This document shows, piece by piece, positions 52,654 through 61,104 of a stretch of 64,000 nucleotides of DNA (position 1 is its first letter; each line of letters opens with the position of its first letter). Made by a program: the position numbers and the translations under genes. The stretch spans positions 124,001 to 188,000 of the forward strand of contig CAZMAV010000002.1 in NCBI GenBank assembly GCA_964564415.1, read 5' to 3'. The stretch comes from JALEFZ01 sp964564415. Its GTDB lineage: Bacteria; Bacteroidota; Bacteroidia; J057. Below the pieces are notes generated by a model. The model saw only the letters and a list, made by a program, of their open reading frames with translations. It ran no database searches and was not told the origin of the DNA.

Positions 52654-53607
52654 ATGATGAAGAATAATTTCAGGGGTGAGAGAACCACGATTTTATTTCG
52701 ATGGGCGGTATTCCTGATTTTTTTAGGTCGTGCCTGGCAGCATCTGGTTTGGGATGCACCTTTTCAGGAAATTTTCAGGGATCAACACTTGATGGAAAGC
52801 TTGACCATAGCCTTGAGGGGTGGGACCTGGCAAGAATATGTACAAGACCCCAGCTTAGATCTAGGTATAAACGTATTGACGAGGATTTTTGGAATTTTTT
52901 ACCTTTTTCTGGCGGGAGTTACCCTTTGGTTGGATAAGTCTAGGTGTAGCTTCAGGATAGAAATTCTCTACATCGTTTCAACGATAAGCCTGAGTTTTTT
53001 GGCCTTTTTGTACTGCAAAGAAAGAAACTACCAGGTAGGCCAGTTTTCTGAGTACAGCATTCAGATGTTTTCGCCTATACTTTTCTATTTTTTTATATCC
53101 GAAAAAATCAAGGTTTCTCGTCTTATTCTGGCTTTTAAAATAATCATAGGATTTACCTTTGTCTCTCATGGTCTCTATGCGGTGGGCTATTATCCTCGTC
53201 CAGCTATTTTTATTGAAATGTGCGTTCAGATTCTCGGCATAAGTCCGAATGGAGCCACACAATTTTTAAACCTGGCGGGAACCTTGGATTTTTTACTGGT
53301 CCTCTTTCTTTTCTTACCCTTTCGCCGACTTACCCGGTACGCCCTTTTGTATGCGAGTTTTTGGGGATTGCTTACCGCTTTCGCCAGGGTATGGGCTCCC
53401 TTAAAAAGCTCTCCGGAAACCCTAGCTATTATCAATGAGTACCTACCCCAAACCATATACAGACTGGCTCATGGCCTGATACCCCTGACCGCATGGTTGA
53501 CAATAGGTATAAATGAAAAAAGCCCCTCAGAAAGAGGAGCTCCTACTCAAGGCTTGGGGGGGCTTCATAGCCGAATGAGTAATGGGGATAGCCAATTCAA
53601 GAATTAA
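52654..53607 (+). CDS. Polytopic membrane protein, unknown function
   Basis: This 317-residue protein has about seven to eight hydrophobic segments, the first near residues 13-27 and others between 70 and 285. No family was recognised; the first helix (RWAVFLIFLGRAWQHLVW) is vaguely like DoxX/HTTM proteins. The last 30 residues are charged and encoded by a sequence with terminator-like arms (AAGCCCC at 53520-53526 and GGGGCTT at 53559-53565), so the extreme C-terminus may be unusual. Confidence 0.6.
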   Translation: MMKNNFRGERTTILFRWAVFLIFLGRAWQHLVWDAPFQEIFRDQHLMESLTIALRGGTWQEYVQDPSLDLGINVLTRIFGIFYLFLAGVTLWLDKSRCSFRIEILYIVSTISLSFLAFLYCKERNYQVGQFSEYSIQMFSPILFYFFISEKIKVSRLILAFKIIIGFTFVSHGLYAVGYYPRPAIFIEMCVQILGISPNGATQFLNLAGTLDFLLVLFLFLPFRRLTRYALLYASFWGLLTAFARVWAPLKSSPETLAIINEYLPQTIYRLAHGLIPLTAWLTIGINEKSPSERGAPTQGLGGLHSRMSNGDSQFKN

Positions 53608-53959
53608 AAGGTCTTTGTTTGGGATATACGTTATGCTAAATTAATCCTATGTTTTAGGGTATGTGATGTAAACTCGATCAAGGTTACACCTAAAGGGTAG
53701 GATCTCCCCAAAATGTTGAAGTAAAGTAAACCCTAGGCTTCTAGCTGCTTTAAAACCATATCCTTAAAAGTATCCTTCTGGTTCTTTTATGTAAATGAAA
53801 CGAATTCGAATACTTAGAATATTTTAAACGCAAAATTAAAATTGCCGTATGATAATGTATACTTAAGAAAATTCTTTACTCTCAATTCTTTCCTTTCATT
53901 TTCAAAGGTAGATATTTATGAGAAAGACATTTTCCTTCTTTCTAGCTTCAAACTATCAT
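53608..53959. other. Non-coding spacer before the stress cluster
   Basis: 352 bp (to the preferred start at 53960) of AT-rich DNA with no convincing open frame or strong hairpin. It probably holds the promoter of the downstream membrane protein and Usp genes. Confidence 0.5.
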
Positions 53960-54310
53960 ATGCGCTTTATCATTTCCCTATTTGTCAATGGATTGCTTGT
54001 ATTTTTAGCCTCCGCCCTTTTGTCAGGAGTTTATGTCGATGGCTTTCTCATAGCTATCCTCGCCGGAGCGGTCCTGGGCTTTGTCAATTTTTTTATCAAA
54101 CCCCTTATCACCCTCTTGACCATACCCATCACCATATTGACCTTAGGCCTCTTTGTGATCATCATAAATGGTGTGATGGTATTGGTAGCTGACTTTCTCG
54201 TACCTGGATTTGAGGTAGAAGGACTGGGATGGGCCATCTTGTTTTCTTTTGTGCTTGCCATTTTCAATATCATCCTTGGCAGGTATGAAGTTAATCGCAG
54301 AGAGCAGTAG
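53960..54310 (+). CDS. Phage holin family-type small membrane protein (PF04020)
   Basis: This protein has 116 residues from the ATG at 53960; a start at 53918 would add 14 residues. It has four transmembrane helices: FIISLFVNGLLVFLASALL, LIAILAGAVLGFVNFFI, LLTIPITILTLGLFVIII and a last one before a charged tail. The helix 2/3 segment FVNFFIKPLITLL is typical of the family called 'phage holin family protein' (YvlD-like). It is a chromosomal protein of unknown role and not a phage gene. The downstream Usp gene starts 85 bp later. Confidence 0.8.
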   Translation: MRFIISLFVNGLLVFLASALLSGVYVDGFLIAILAGAVLGFVNFFIKPLITLLTIPITILTLGLFVIIINGVMVLVADFLVPGFEVEGLGWAILFSFVLAIFNIILGRYEVNRREQ

Positions 54311-54395
54311 GCGGTACTCGAAAGATGACAACATTTTGTCATCAGATATTCAATTCTTTTCATCTATTACACAGCAGAAACTGCATCCTTCTTTT

Positions 54396-55238
54396 ATGAA
54401 CAATGATAAGCTTTACATACTCATAGAAGACTATAATAAACTCAGGCCACTTAGTACTTATGGACTATTTTTGGCACGTCAGATGGACCTTCCCGTGGTA
54501 TTGTTGGGAGTAGATGAAGTCCCCTTTCCCATAGGTCCGGCGAGCTTTGGAAACCGGGGAAACGCCCATCCCGACGCTAAACTGGTCAAGGAATTAAAAG
54601 AAAAAGCAGCTCCTCATTTTGAAGAAAGGCTCAAAGAAGCCCGTGAAATTTATTCCAATGTAGATTATAACCTTCGAATCGGAGACAAACAGCGCAGGGC
54701 TAAAAGCGTTGCCGATGAAAAGGACCCTTATATCATGGTCATCCCAGGCAAAAGTGAGGCTGCTACCCTCAATGATTGGTTTGGAACCGTGGAAACCTCC
54801 ATCGCCAGAGATTCTGACTGCCCTGTTTTGGTTGTTCCTCAGGATTTTATGTTCAAGCCCATTGAAAAAGTTATGTTCCTGATGGACCTTGATGAAATGA
54901 AGGAAGAGGAAATTGTCAAGGATACCCAGCTTCTCAATCAATTGGGGGCTTCTGTCCAGGTGGTATTCATCTCCGAACAAAAGATTGATGAGGATGATAA
55001 ACGCTTTACTCAGGCGGTCAAATTTTTCCAAAGAGAATTGGGAGAAGGAAGAGTTGCTTTTTTTGGTGTTTATGGGAATGAGAAAGCTGAAAGAATAGAG
55101 GAGCTTTCAAAGATGACGGATGCTGATTGGTTGGCATTTGATTTTGAAAGCAAGAATTTTTTCGACCGGATGTTTGGAAACATTAATCCCAATAAATTAA
55201 TTCTTAAAGCAGACATTCCAGTTCTTGTGTTTTCATGA
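54396..55238 (+). CDS. Universal stress protein (two-domain UspA)
   Basis: This protein has 280 residues from the ATG at 54396 (MNNDKLYILIEDYNKL); the longer frame from 54249 overlaps the membrane protein gene in another phase and is rejected. Two UspA-like alpha/beta domains are visible: the first ends with ETSIARDSDCPVLVVPQDFM, and the second has DLDEMKEEEIVKDTQLLNQL and ends with LKADIPVLVFS. The ATP-binding G-2x-G-9x-G motif is not clear. It probably responds to starvation or redox stress. Confidence 0.85.
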   Translation: MNNDKLYILIEDYNKLRPLSTYGLFLARQMDLPVVLLGVDEVPFPIGPASFGNRGNAHPDAKLVKELKEKAAPHFEERLKEAREIYSNVDYNLRIGDKQRRAKSVADEKDPYIMVIPGKSEAATLNDWFGTVETSIARDSDCPVLVVPQDFMFKPIEKVMFLMDLDEMKEEEIVKDTQLLNQLGASVQVVFISEQKIDEDDKRFTQAVKFFQRELGEGRVAFFGVYGNEKAERIEELSKMTDADWLAFDFESKNFFDRMFGNINPNKLILKADIPVLVFS

Positions 55239-55599
55239 TTGGATGAATGATTATGTCTTATGATTTATCGTTTTTTCAGAAATTTATGAAAACAATACGC
55301 CTTCCAGGAAGTTATGTATGCAAACAAAATGATTAAGATGTCTATATTATCTTTACTACTTTACTGCTAACATTATATTAACAACTCATACTGTTTATGA
55401 TTCTTCTATTTACTATTCATCTTGTATCACTACTGATTTACCAAATTTTCAACTGGTACAAAAATACCAATAGAAGGATTTAATTCCCACATACACATTC
55501 GATCTTTTATTTGGATTAATTTTCCCTGTACACAGGATGTTTGGGACAGCTATTCCGTTAATTCAACTTTTATATCACATTAATCACTAACATGTCTTT
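55239..55599. other. Non-coding AT-rich spacer before dps
   Basis: 361 bp, strongly AT-rich, with no open frame of interest. Several short direct repeats are visible, but no clear terminator. It likely contains the promoter of the dps gene. Confidence 0.5.
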
Positions 55600-56088
55600 A
55601 TGAACTACTTAGGTTTCGAACAGAAAAATTTGACAGAAACAATTGACGAGCTGAACAACCTGCTCGCTTCATACCAAGTATATTACCATAACCTACGCAA
55701 TTTCCACTGGAACGTGATGGGTGAAAATTTCTTCGACCTGCACGAACGCTTCGAAGAGTTATACACCGATGCCCGCGACAAGATTGATGATATTGCAGAA
55801 CGTGTACTTACCCTCAGAGGTAAGCCCATGAGCCGCTTGTCAGACTACCTTGAGCACAGCCAAGTAAAAGAGGCAAATGTCCTGGGTGACGATCACGAAA
55901 TGGTCCTCACCATCCTGGAAAATCACAGTGCGTTGATTGCTCAGATGAGAATCGTACTGGAGAAGGCTGATATAGCCAAAGACGAAGGTACCAACGACCT
56001 GATAGGTTCCTTCCTGGAAAATCTTGAGAAGCAGTCTTGGATGCTCGATGCCTGGTCAACCAGAAAAGGGCAAAAGGTAGCAGGATAA
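55600..56088 (+). CDS. dps: Dps/ferritin-like DNA protection protein
   Basis: This 162-residue Dps protein stores iron and protects DNA. The ferroxidase residues are in YYHNLRNFHWNVMGENFFDLHERFEELY-type sequence (NFHWNVMGENFFDLHERFEE), then DARDKIDDIAERVLTLRG. It oligomerises into a 12-mer in known members. It is 40 bp upstream of the baeRF gene and downstream of Usp, so the cluster is consistent with starvation or oxidative stress. Confidence 0.95.
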   Translation: MNYLGFEQKNLTETIDELNNLLASYQVYYHNLRNFHWNVMGENFFDLHERFEELYTDARDKIDDIAERVLTLRGKPMSRLSDYLEHSQVKEANVLGDDHEMVLTILENHSALIAQMRIVLEKADIAKDEGTNDLIGSFLENLEKQSWMLDAWSTRKGQKVAG

Positions 56089-56128
56089 TAATTTTCTAAA
56101 ATTATTATTCACCGTTAACCTTTAGCTA

Positions 56129-57298
56129 ATGAAATTTGATAAAGAGACTTTCGAGAAACTGATTGCCGAACGCGACTTCAACAAACCCTTAATTTCCATC
56201 TATATTCCTACTTCTCGTGCAGGAACTGTACAGGAAGATCGTATCCGCTTTAAAAATGCCCTCAATGAGGCAGCGGATCGACTGGTGGAGGAAAACCTCT
56301 ATCCTGAGATGGAACTAGACAAGGATAAGGCCAGAAAGTTCCTTTCAGAAGGATTTGACCTTTTGGAAAAAGAAGATTTTTGGTTGCATCTATCAGATGG
56401 ACTTGCAGTGTTCATAGGGGAAGATCGCTTCCACACCTATATTGTTCCGATATCCTTTGAACCACTGGTTTACATTGGGAATGAATTCTACACCAGAAAA
56501 TTGCATCCCATTTTTACCAGAGAAAATAGGTTTTTCCTTTTGGCCTTAAGCCAGAGCGAAGTTCGGTTTTTCGAAGTGCACAAATACCACATATATCCTG
56601 TAATCATCGAGGACTTGGTACCGGAGGACTTGAAAAATGCTTTGGAAAAGCAAAAGCCAACCGTACTCCAGTCTCACACTACAGGTGGATCTGACAACGC
56701 TGTTTTCCACGGTCAGGGAGGTCGCAAGGACCAGAAAAACGATGACCTGAAGGAATTTTTCAGGCAGGTGGACAAAGGATTGATGGAAATGCTCCACGAT
56801 GAAGACGAGCCTATGGTCATTGCGGCTGTAGACTATCTGGTACCTCTCTACAAGGATGTGAGCAAATATAACCACATCGTAGAAGAGCATATTTCAGGAA
56901 ATCCTGATGATCTTGGTCCTGTAGTCCTTCATGAAAAGGCTTGGAAAATCATGCAGCCCAAGTTCCAGGCAAAAAAAGAGGAGAGTCGGGAAGCTTTTCC
57001 CTTTCAGATAAAGAATGGAAAAGCTTCTGTCTCTGTGGAAGATATTGTATTGGCTGCTCGGGGGGGACGTGTAGAAACCCTCTATGTCAACGGAGGAGCT
57101 GATCCCAAACTGGGTGAAGTCTTCACCAGCAATGAAAACTATGGCGTCAAGTTTCACGACGAAAATACCCTCAAAAATACCTGTCTGCTCAATGCAGCGG
57201 CAGTTTACACCTGGGAAAATGGGGGTAAGGTATACAGCCTCGAAAAAGAGGACATGCCCGACCCATCTGAACCTTTGAATGCGGTATTTAGGTATTAA
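56129..57298 (+). CDS. Bacterial archaeo-eukaryotic release factor-like protein (baeRF family)
   Basis: This 389-residue protein has the eRF1-like three-part layout: an N-terminal alpha/beta part (residues about 15-170, PLISIYIPTSRAGTVQEDRI), a central part (about 175-270, with TGGSDNAVFHGQGGRKDQKN) and a C-terminal part with VLAARGGRVETLYVNGGADP. These are the signatures of the baeRF3/7 families, which have no classical GGQ in a proven position; here HGQGGR is the nearest sequence. It probably acts on ribosomes in stress. Repeat B2 starts at its stop codon. Confidence 0.85.
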   Translation: MKFDKETFEKLIAERDFNKPLISIYIPTSRAGTVQEDRIRFKNALNEAADRLVEENLYPEMELDKDKARKFLSEGFDLLEKEDFWLHLSDGLAVFIGEDRFHTYIVPISFEPLVYIGNEFYTRKLHPIFTRENRFFLLALSQSEVRFFEVHKYHIYPVIIEDLVPEDLKNALEKQKPTVLQSHTTGGSDNAVFHGQGGRKDQKNDDLKEFFRQVDKGLMEMLHDEDEPMVIAAVDYLVPLYKDVSKYNHIVEEHISGNPDDLGPVVLHEKAWKIMQPKFQAKKEESREAFPFQIKNGKASVSVEDIVLAARGGRVETLYVNGGADPKLGEVFTSNENYGVKFHDENTLKNTCLLNAAAVYTWENGGKVYSLEKEDMPDPSEPLNAVFRY

Positions 57299-57462
57299 GA
57301 GACTGTTTGAGCATTATTCTTTTTATTTACAATTGGCTTTCAAGAACCTGAGTTTGCATTTTTTTCTCACTTTAGCACCACTAAAGCTCAAAAAAATTGC
57401 TGCCTCAGAACCTTAAAATCCTACCTGTAAATTGAAAACTCTAAACCTAAACAGTCTCTAAG
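57296..57462. repeat. Dispersed repeat family B, copy B2 (MITE-like)
   Basis: About 167 bp, bounded by TAAGAGACTGTTTGAG and the inverted CCTAAACAGTCTCTAA, with an exact 11-bp match (AGAGACTGTTT). The left end begins at the stop codon of the baeRF gene. Core hairpin TTTAG-CACCA-CTAAA at 57371-57385. Clearly related to B1 at 18764-18928. Confidence 0.85.
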
Positions 57463-57485
57463 TTGGATTTGCTATAAGAAAGAAG

Positions 57486-57517
57486 AGGTCATCTCACATA
57501 GGGATGGCCTTTTTTTG
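57486..57517 (+). terminator. Intrinsic terminator after the stress cluster
   Basis: AGGTCATC / GATGGCCT with a 9-nt loop and a run of seven T. Probably ends the baeRF transcript; repeat B2 lies between the stop and the terminator. Confidence 0.65.
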
Positions 57518-57659
57518 TTGGTATTGACCCTGACCCACTCTACAACCCATCACCTCTTCTCCCCTAAAGACACGAGTGCAAGGATGAACGCAGTAAGGGC
57601 CTTGGAAAATAAAATTGCACCCTGGCCTCCGTTTTTATGGCTCCACTAAAAAAGATGCC

Positions 57660-58283
57660 CTAAAGCCTGATCTTCTCTTGAAGGATGACTTCCAGTTCTT
57701 CCAGACCCAGGGGAGTCATGTAGGGTACCAGAAGGGTCCAGCAGAAGTTCGAGAGGTTTTTTTCGGAGGGAGCCCGACCCACCTTATTCCAAATCAATGA
57801 CCTGGAAGGCCAGGTATTCATGTGTTCCAGGAGGAGATTGGCTAAAAAGGAGATGTCGTTCTTGTCCAATTCGATCAGGGCAGCACGGAAGACATTAAAG
57901 CGCAGGATTTCCTCGAATAGAAGGACTTGCCAATGGAGGAAGTGCTGAATCTGCTCGAAAATTCCGGGGAAAGCCCGTTTTATTTCCACCATGTCAGTGA
58001 AGAAAAAGCTATGATCCTCCTGAATAGACTCTAGCTCGGCAAAGATGCGGTCTATGTTTTCTAGGGTGGGGATTTGTCGATATTTGATCATCAGCCCTTT
58101 GAGCTCAGCTTCCCATTGGCCAAAGATGGCCTCTATGATGGCTCCTTTATTTTGGTAGGGGAAAGCAGGATCATCTATAGGAGTGGTGGCATGGTCAGAA
58201 ATGTGCTGGAGACGAACATAGACAAGGCCCCTTTCATTGAAGAGATGTCTGGCGGTATGGAGAATCTTCTCTGTATTTTTCAC
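57660..58283 (-). CDS. TetR/AcrR family transcriptional regulator
   Basis: This 207-residue protein has a TetR-like HTH at residues about 5-52 (TEKILHTARHLFNERGLVYV, HISDHATTPIDDPAFPYQNK). The recognition helix region (TPIDDPAFPYQNKG) is unlike the usual GxxxGxxYxHFxxKE and contains two Pro; either it is divergent or it reads an uncommon operator. The C-terminal ligand domain has no recognisable family. Its target is not known. Confidence 0.75.
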   Translation of the reverse strand: MKNTEKILHTARHLFNERGLVYVRLQHISDHATTPIDDPAFPYQNKGAIIEAIFGQWEAELKGLMIKYRQIPTLENIDRIFAELESIQEDHSFFFTDMVEIKRAFPGIFEQIQHFLHWQVLLFEEILRFNVFRAALIELDKNDISFLANLLLEHMNTWPSRSLIWNKVGRAPSEKNLSNFCWTLLVPYMTPLGLEELEVILQEKIRL

Positions 58284-58321
58284 AAGAACTGAGTATAGGC
58301 ATAAAGGGGTTGATTTCCAAT

Positions 58322-58876
58322 TCAGCCTTTGCTGTCGATGACCTCTTGTATCTCCTGGGCTCTTTCGTAATTTTCTTCTTCAAGGGCCTTTTCCAGGAGG
58401 CTTTTCAGTTCTGATAAGGAGTAATCTTCCAAGCTTTTATTCTCAGGCTTGGTTGTTTTCCCTTCTGTTTCGGCTGGTATACCTGTCTGGTCCAGCACAT
58501 GCTCATAAGTGAATATTCTACAGGGCTTGCGGAGGGCAAGGGCTACGGCATCCGAGGTGCGGGCGTCGATGGTATCTGTCTTTCCATTTTTTTGGATGAC
58601 CAGTTCTGCAAGGAAGATATCCTCCCGAACTTCTGAGATGATTACCTCCTTAAGTTGCTGCTCTCCCCTTTCAAGGATATTGAGGGTAAGGTCATGGGTC
58701 ATGGGCCGTGGAAGCTCCATTTTTTCCAGGGCCATGGCAATGGCTTGGGCTTCAAAGCCTCCAATGACGATAGGTATGCGGCGGCGGCCTTCATTTTCTT
58801 CCAGTACCAAAACAAAATTCCCTTTTTGGGTTTCGCTTTTGGTCAAGGCTATAATATTGAGCTCTTTTTTTGTCAT
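58322..58876 (-). CDS. Bifunctional nuclease family protein (DUF151) with UVR motif
   Basis: This 184-residue protein has a BFN domain (about 5-130, GNFVLVLEENEGRRRIPIVI followed by RTSDAVALALRKPCRIF) and a C-terminal UvrB/UvrC-like motif (LLEKALEEENYERAQEIQEV). This architecture is usual in Bacteroidota. Enzyme activity has been shown only for plant members. The gene stands 38 bp upstream of the TetR gene stop-side and may not be cotranscribed. Confidence 0.85.
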   Translation of the reverse strand: MTKKELNIIALTKSETQKGNFVLVLEENEGRRRIPIVIGGFEAQAIAMALEKMELPRPMTHDLTLNILERGEQQLKEVIISEVREDIFLAELVIQKNGKTDTIDARTSDAVALALRKPCRIFTYEHVLDQTGIPAETEGKTTKPENKSLEDYSLSELKSLLEKALEEENYERAQEIQEVIDSKG

Positions 58877-59418
58877 AAGGGAGCATGTCCGATCTTTTGC
58901 AATTCAAAGGTGAGGATCATGTCATTTAAGACCATTTACCCCGGGAAAAATTGGTCTGGAGAGGGATCAAAAAACTGGTCTAGGAATGGCTTAGCCGTGT
59001 TTTCTGATGGTAGGCGGCAAAATGATATTTCCAAAGCCTTTCAGATTCAGTGGCTTTTTTCGATTGGCTACTGACTTTGCCCTTCTTCATCACTGCCCCC
59101 TACTTTTTTGCCCTCCTGAAAATATTTATATCCTTTAAATAGCCAGGCTAAGTTAAGAGAATTTCTGGGATTTCTCCCCAAACTATCCGGGATGATCACA
59201 GGATTCTAAGTAAAGTATAGACAGGGCCCAGGATAAAAAGATGGGATGATGTCCAGGTAAACCAAGCCTTCTGTTCTTTGGATAATTTGCTACGAGGGAA
59301 GGCAGGTGAAGGATCCTGCCCTCTAAAGACCCTACAAGGGAGACATGTGGAGATTAGAAATAATTTTCTTTTGTTGGATTCTTAGCTGATCTTTAGGAAT
59401 ACCTTAGATCAATCTCCC
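58877..59418. other. Intergenic region with a possible gene remnant
   Basis: 542 bp between divergent genes. The part from about 59068 to 59380 may encode a frameshifted small protein on the minus strand (see separate entry). The part 58877-59067 holds no convincing feature. Confidence 0.5.
59068..59380 (-). pseudogene. Possible frameshifted small membrane-protein remnant
   Basis: One minus-strand frame is open for about 60 codons and ends in a TGA at 59196-59198; it includes GQDPSPAFPRSKLSKEQKAW and FTWTSSHLFILGPVYTLLRI. A second frame, from GTG at about 59199, is open for 43 codons to TAG at 59068-59070; it includes IIPDSLGRNPRNSLNLAWLF and KGYKYFQEGKKVGGSDEEG. Together they look like one protein with a transmembrane segment and a charged tail, split by a one-base shift. 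No ATG was found, and no family is known to me. Confidence 0.35.
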
Positions 59419-59799
59419 ATGCCCGAAATTATCCTGCCACCTGGCGTTGAACATTCACCCGAGAAGTTATTTTTAAAAGACCTCAACCTGGCTTTTTTAG
59501 AAGCAGACCTACTTAAGATTGAGCAAATTATCCACGAAGATATCCGATGGGAGTGGGCAGGAGAATGGGTGATAGAGGGGAAGGGAGATTTCATGAGGAA
59601 GTACAGGGAGATGAGTGGACCCGAAGCACAGCGGCTGGAAATCAGGTCCCTCATCATAGAAGGAAATCACGGGGCGGCTGAAGGGATTATCACCATGCCT
59701 GATGGAGGCCGTTATTCCTTCGCGGACTTCTACGAGTTTACGGCTCTCAATAGCATTCAAGTGAGCGGAATGACCTCATATGTAGTTGAAATACCCTAG
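59419..59799 (+). CDS. SnoaL/NTF2-like protein
   Basis: This 126-residue protein has the features of NTF2-like folds: an initial helix (LFLKDLNLAFLEADLLKIEQ), then IHEDIRWEWAGEWVIEGKGD, and a beta strand with YSFADFYEF. The function may be as a binding protein or small enzyme; no catalytic residues are clear. It is followed, 48 bp later, by a YbjN-like protein on the same strand. Confidence 0.7.
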   Translation: MPEIILPPGVEHSPEKLFLKDLNLAFLEADLLKIEQIIHEDIRWEWAGEWVIEGKGDFMRKYREMSGPEAQRLEIRSLIIEGNHGAAEGIITMPDGGRYSFADFYEFTALNSIQVSGMTSYVVEIP

Positions 59800-59847
59800 G
59801 CATTTGCTAACTTCACCCTTGACCTTTATACATCCTAACTAATCAAG

Positions 59848-60294
59848 ATGCGCCATCTACTAGGAATAATTGAAGAATCCATTGTTCAACTCGGAATGGA
59901 ACCAGAAAAGACAAGGGGAGAGGTTCCTGGCACCTGGTTGCTCCAGAAGGGAGAAGCAAAAATCCACATAGAACTCCTGACCACCGACGGCAAATCGGCA
60001 AATTTACTCCAGATTTGGGCACCCTTGATCCCCTGGCCCTCCAGCAATCAGGAAAAACTCGCAGAAGAACTTCTCAAGAAGAATCACCAACTGATTGACG
60101 CAGGGTATTCCCTCTACAAAAATACGATACATCTGAGAATCAGCCGTGAAACAGCCGGGCTGGACGTGATCGAAGCCATACAGATGATCGCCAAGATAGG
60201 TAGCTATGCGGAGCAGTTGGATGAGTGGCTCAAGGGCCTCAGCGTGGAGCGTGTGCCCATTGGTTTTAAGGCCTTTGCAAGTGCGGCCAGCTGA
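59848..60294 (+). CDS. YbjN/chaperone-fold small protein
   Basis: This 148-residue protein is soluble, with an alpha/beta pattern similar to the type III chaperone-like YbjN fold (GTWLLQKGEAKIHIELLTTD, LLKKNHQLIDAGYSLYKNT). No function is known for relatives. The previous gene on the same strand may be cotranscribed. Confidence 0.6.
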   Translation: MRHLLGIIEESIVQLGMEPEKTRGEVPGTWLLQKGEAKIHIELLTTDGKSANLLQIWAPLIPWPSSNQEKLAEELLKKNHQLIDAGYSLYKNTIHLRISRETAGLDVIEAIQMIAKIGSYAEQLDEWLKGLSVERVPIGFKAFASAAS

Positions 60295-60307
60295 GGCGAG
60301 GTAATTC

Positions 60308-60982
60308 TTAGGAGAGGAGTTTTAGCTTGTTTTTATGGAATTCACCTACTGTCTTTTTATGGAAAAATGGATAGAGGGTAGCATCTCGCAGGGGTGAACT
60401 ACTCCTGAAATAGCTTTTATGATGAATACGGGTTCCACCTTTATCAGGATGAAAGCTAAGAATTTGGGTTCCCCTGTAGAGTCCTCCTTCTATGTAGGCG
60501 ATTTCCATCAGCCGCTCTTCCTCATCCAGCCTCATCAGCTTAAGTCCAATAATCAGCCGGGGTCCCAGGATATTCAACCAACAATAAAACTGCATCCCCA
60601 CCCTGAAAGAGGGAAAGTCAGGGGCTGCTCCATAGTATATTTCTCCCTTTGTTTCATCAAAGGCGAATAAGAAATTTACCATCGGCCCTTTCCAGCTTTT
60701 GGCGGGATGGGTATCTATGTATGCCTTCCATACCACCTCGGGTTTACGGGGAACAAAGATATCCTCTTCCTGCTTTCCATAGGTTTGTAGGTCATCCTGG
60801 AGGTGCAGGGCTTTGATAGATGCCAGGGAATCGAAGCCTTGCAGGCGTTGTCGGAGGAGTTGAGCGACCTTGGGGGGAGCTTTTGGAAGGGCGTCTAAGT
60901 CGAGATTTTTGATCAAAAGGATCGAATTAAGGGATAAGTAAAGCCCCTTAAAGGTAGGATTTTGCCAAAGTAAGCGCAACAA
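60308..60982 (-). CDS. SRPBCC-like hypothetical protein
   Basis: This 224-residue soluble protein has no signal peptide. The C-terminal two-thirds resemble a START/SRPBCC lipid-binding beta-alpha fold (EDIFVPRKPEVVWKAYIDTH, IAYIEGGLYRGTQILSFHPD), but the similarity is weak. It is preceded by a hairpin at 60990-61020 which separates it from the GT2 gene. Confidence 0.5.
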   Translation of the reverse strand: MLRLLWQNPTFKGLYLSLNSILLIKNLDLDALPKAPPKVAQLLRQRLQGFDSLASIKALHLQDDLQTYGKQEEDIFVPRKPEVVWKAYIDTHPAKSWKGPMVNFLFAFDETKGEIYYGAAPDFPSFRVGMQFYCWLNILGPRLIIGLKLMRLDEEERLMEIAYIEGGLYRGTQILSFHPDKGGTRIHHKSYFRSSSPLRDATLYPFFHKKTVGEFHKNKLKLLS

Positions 60983-60989
60983 GGAGAAA

Positions 60990-61020
60990 TGAAGCCGGAA
61001 TGCTGGATTCCGGCTTCATG
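60990..61020 (-). terminator. Intrinsic terminator-like hairpin
   Basis: Perfect 13-bp stem ATGAAGCCGGAAT / ATTCCGGCTTCAT with a 5-nt loop. On the minus strand it lies 85 bp after the GT2 stop and 8 bp before the start of the next gene, so it could end the GT operon or modulate the 60308-60982 mRNA. Confidence 0.6.
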
Positions 61021-61104
61021 GAGATTAAAAATTCTTGTATGGAGGGGCTAACCCTATGCTTCTTGACAAGATAATCCTTCACCTTGGTCAAAAAGCTATA
61101 GATG

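Noticed and set aside
53520..53565. Terminator hairpin inside the membrane protein gene at 52654-53607
   Set aside because: The arms are far apart and lack a T run; it is noted with the gene but not called.
53960..54310. A prophage, suggested by the holin-like protein
   Set aside because: No other phage gene is near; the PF04020 family is chromosomal and unrelated to lysis in most cases.
54249..54395. Longer Usp open frame
   Set aside because: It overlaps the membrane protein gene and encodes residues outside the Usp fold.
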